Assembly (NCBI GenBank): GCA_033721095.1
Contig: JAWWBG010000047.1
Location: 1-14,344, forward strand
DNA: 14,344 nucleotides
Direction: 5' to 3'
Source of the DNA: JAWWBG01 sp033721095
GTDB taxonomy: Bacteria; Actinomycetota; Nitriliruptoria; Nitriliruptorales; Nitriliruptoraceae
Shown here: positions 13,851 to 14,344 of the stretch, piece after piece
How positions within the stretch are numbered: the first letter of the stretch is position 1
Layout: each line of letters starts with the position of its first letter
The notes under the pieces: generated by a model
The model's input: the letters and a program-made list of their open reading frames with translations, nothing else
What the model was told of the DNA's origin: nothing
The model's database searches: none
Made by a program: the position numbers and the translations under genes

Positions 13851-14344
13851 TCAGCTGTTGTTGCGCACCCACTGGTAGACGGCGGCGAAGTTGGTGTTGA
13901 CCTCGTCGGGCACGCTCGTGAGCGCTCCCAGCTGCTCGGCACCCTGGACGATCTTCGCCGAGCGCTCGACCAGTGCGGTGATCGACAGGGCCTTGCGCAG
14001 GTCGGGCCCGATCGCGACCATCCCGTGATTGGCGATCAGTGCAGCGCCGACGTCCCCGAGCACCTTGACCGCTGCCTCGCCGACGGCGTCGGTGCCCGAT
14101 TGCGCGTACTCGGCGACCGGCACGTCGCCCCCGACGTAGATCGCGAACTCGTCGAGAACCGCGGGGATCGGGCGTCGCGCCACCGCGAACATGGTTGCGT
14201 GCACCGGGTGGGCATGGATGCACCCGTTGATCTCCTGGAAGGCCTGGTAGCAGGCGACATGCAGGCCCTTCTCGGAGGACGCCGTTCGCTCCCCGGCAAT
14301 CTGCTCGCCGTTGGCGTCGATGGTGGCGAGATCGTCGAGGGTCA
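13851..14344 (-). CDS. Class II aldolase/adducin-family protein (5' end outside the window)
   Basis: The frame is open to the right edge, so the N-terminus is missing; about 164 residues are visible. Zinc-ligand motif HAHPVHA (near 14219) and NHGMV supply the expected His residues, and TASSEKGLH carries the Glu that acts as catalytic acid/base in fuculose-phosphate aldolase relatives. Family members are zinc-dependent aldolases, epimerases or decarboxylases that act on hydroxy-carbonyl compounds; some are subunits without activity. The C-terminus ends VYQWVRNNS. No strong hint of its substrate exists. It precedes the PaaK-like ligase by 62 bp on the same strand, but the palindrome in that gap suggests the ligase can be transcribed separately. 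Confidence 0.88.
   Translation of the reverse strand, partial: TLDDLATIDANGEQIAGERTASSEKGLHVACYQAFQEINGCIHAHPVHATMFAVARRPIPAVLDEFAIYVGGDVPVAEYAQSGTDAVGEAAVKVLGDVGAALIANHGMVAIGPDLRKALSITALVERSAKIVQGAEQLGALTSVPDEVNTNFAAVYQWVRNNS

Overview
The window is very GC-rich, with strong G/C preference at third codon positions, and its coding is typical of a high-GC actinobacterium. The content (EthA-like Baeyer-Villiger monooxygenase, TetR, SDR, limonene-epoxide-hydrolase-like protein, thiolase-superfamily protein with a DUF35 partner, several CoA ligases) resembles lipid, steroid or terpenoid catabolic islands of Actinomycetota. I cannot fix the genus. No rRNA, tRNA, CRISPR array, insertion sequence or phage gene was seen, and no gap between genes exceeds about 170 bp.

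Layout. (1) 1-3025, minus strand: a flavin monooxygenase, a 68-aa unknown protein and a helical-repeat protein that runs off the left edge form a tightly packed, partly overlapping operon. (2) 3026-3135: a divergent control region with two perfect inverted repeats. (3) 3136-6159, plus strand: TetR regulator, SDR dehydrogenase (start overlapping the TetR stop), alpha/beta hydrolase and a limonene-epoxide-hydrolase-type protein. (4) 6171-14344, all minus strand, so read from the right edge leftwards: class II aldolase (5' end outside), PaaK-like CoA ligase, a secreted Calx-beta protein with a Ser-Pro stalk and membrane anchor, an NDP-forming acyl-CoA synthetase, an Ltp2-like thiolase-superfamily protein, its DUF35 partner, and a divergent AMP-binding acyl-CoA ligase. 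The two halves converge at 6160-6170.

How the genes may work together (inference). The oxygenase, SDR, alpha/beta hydrolase and epoxide-hydrolase-like protein could oxidise and open a hydrophobic, possibly cyclic, substrate: alcohol to ketone, Baeyer-Villiger insertion to an ester or lactone, hydrolysis. The ligases would make CoA thioesters and the thiolase-like/DUF35 pair would cleave C-C bonds, probably by retro-aldol rather than Claisen chemistry, because both catalytic histidines appear to be tyrosines. No acyl-CoA dehydrogenase or hydratase is present, so the pathway is incomplete here and the substrate is unknown.

Most notable: (a) almost identical palindromes (CCTGAC-N6-GTCAGG) before the NDP-forming synthetase and the PaaK-like ligase, which point to a shared repressor; (b) an AMP-binding ligase that has lost both the P-loop consensus and the C-terminal catalytic lysine; (c) a protein with exact 43-residue tandem repeats co-transcribed with the monooxygenase; (d) the ethA/ethR-like divergent TetR-monooxygenase arrangement.
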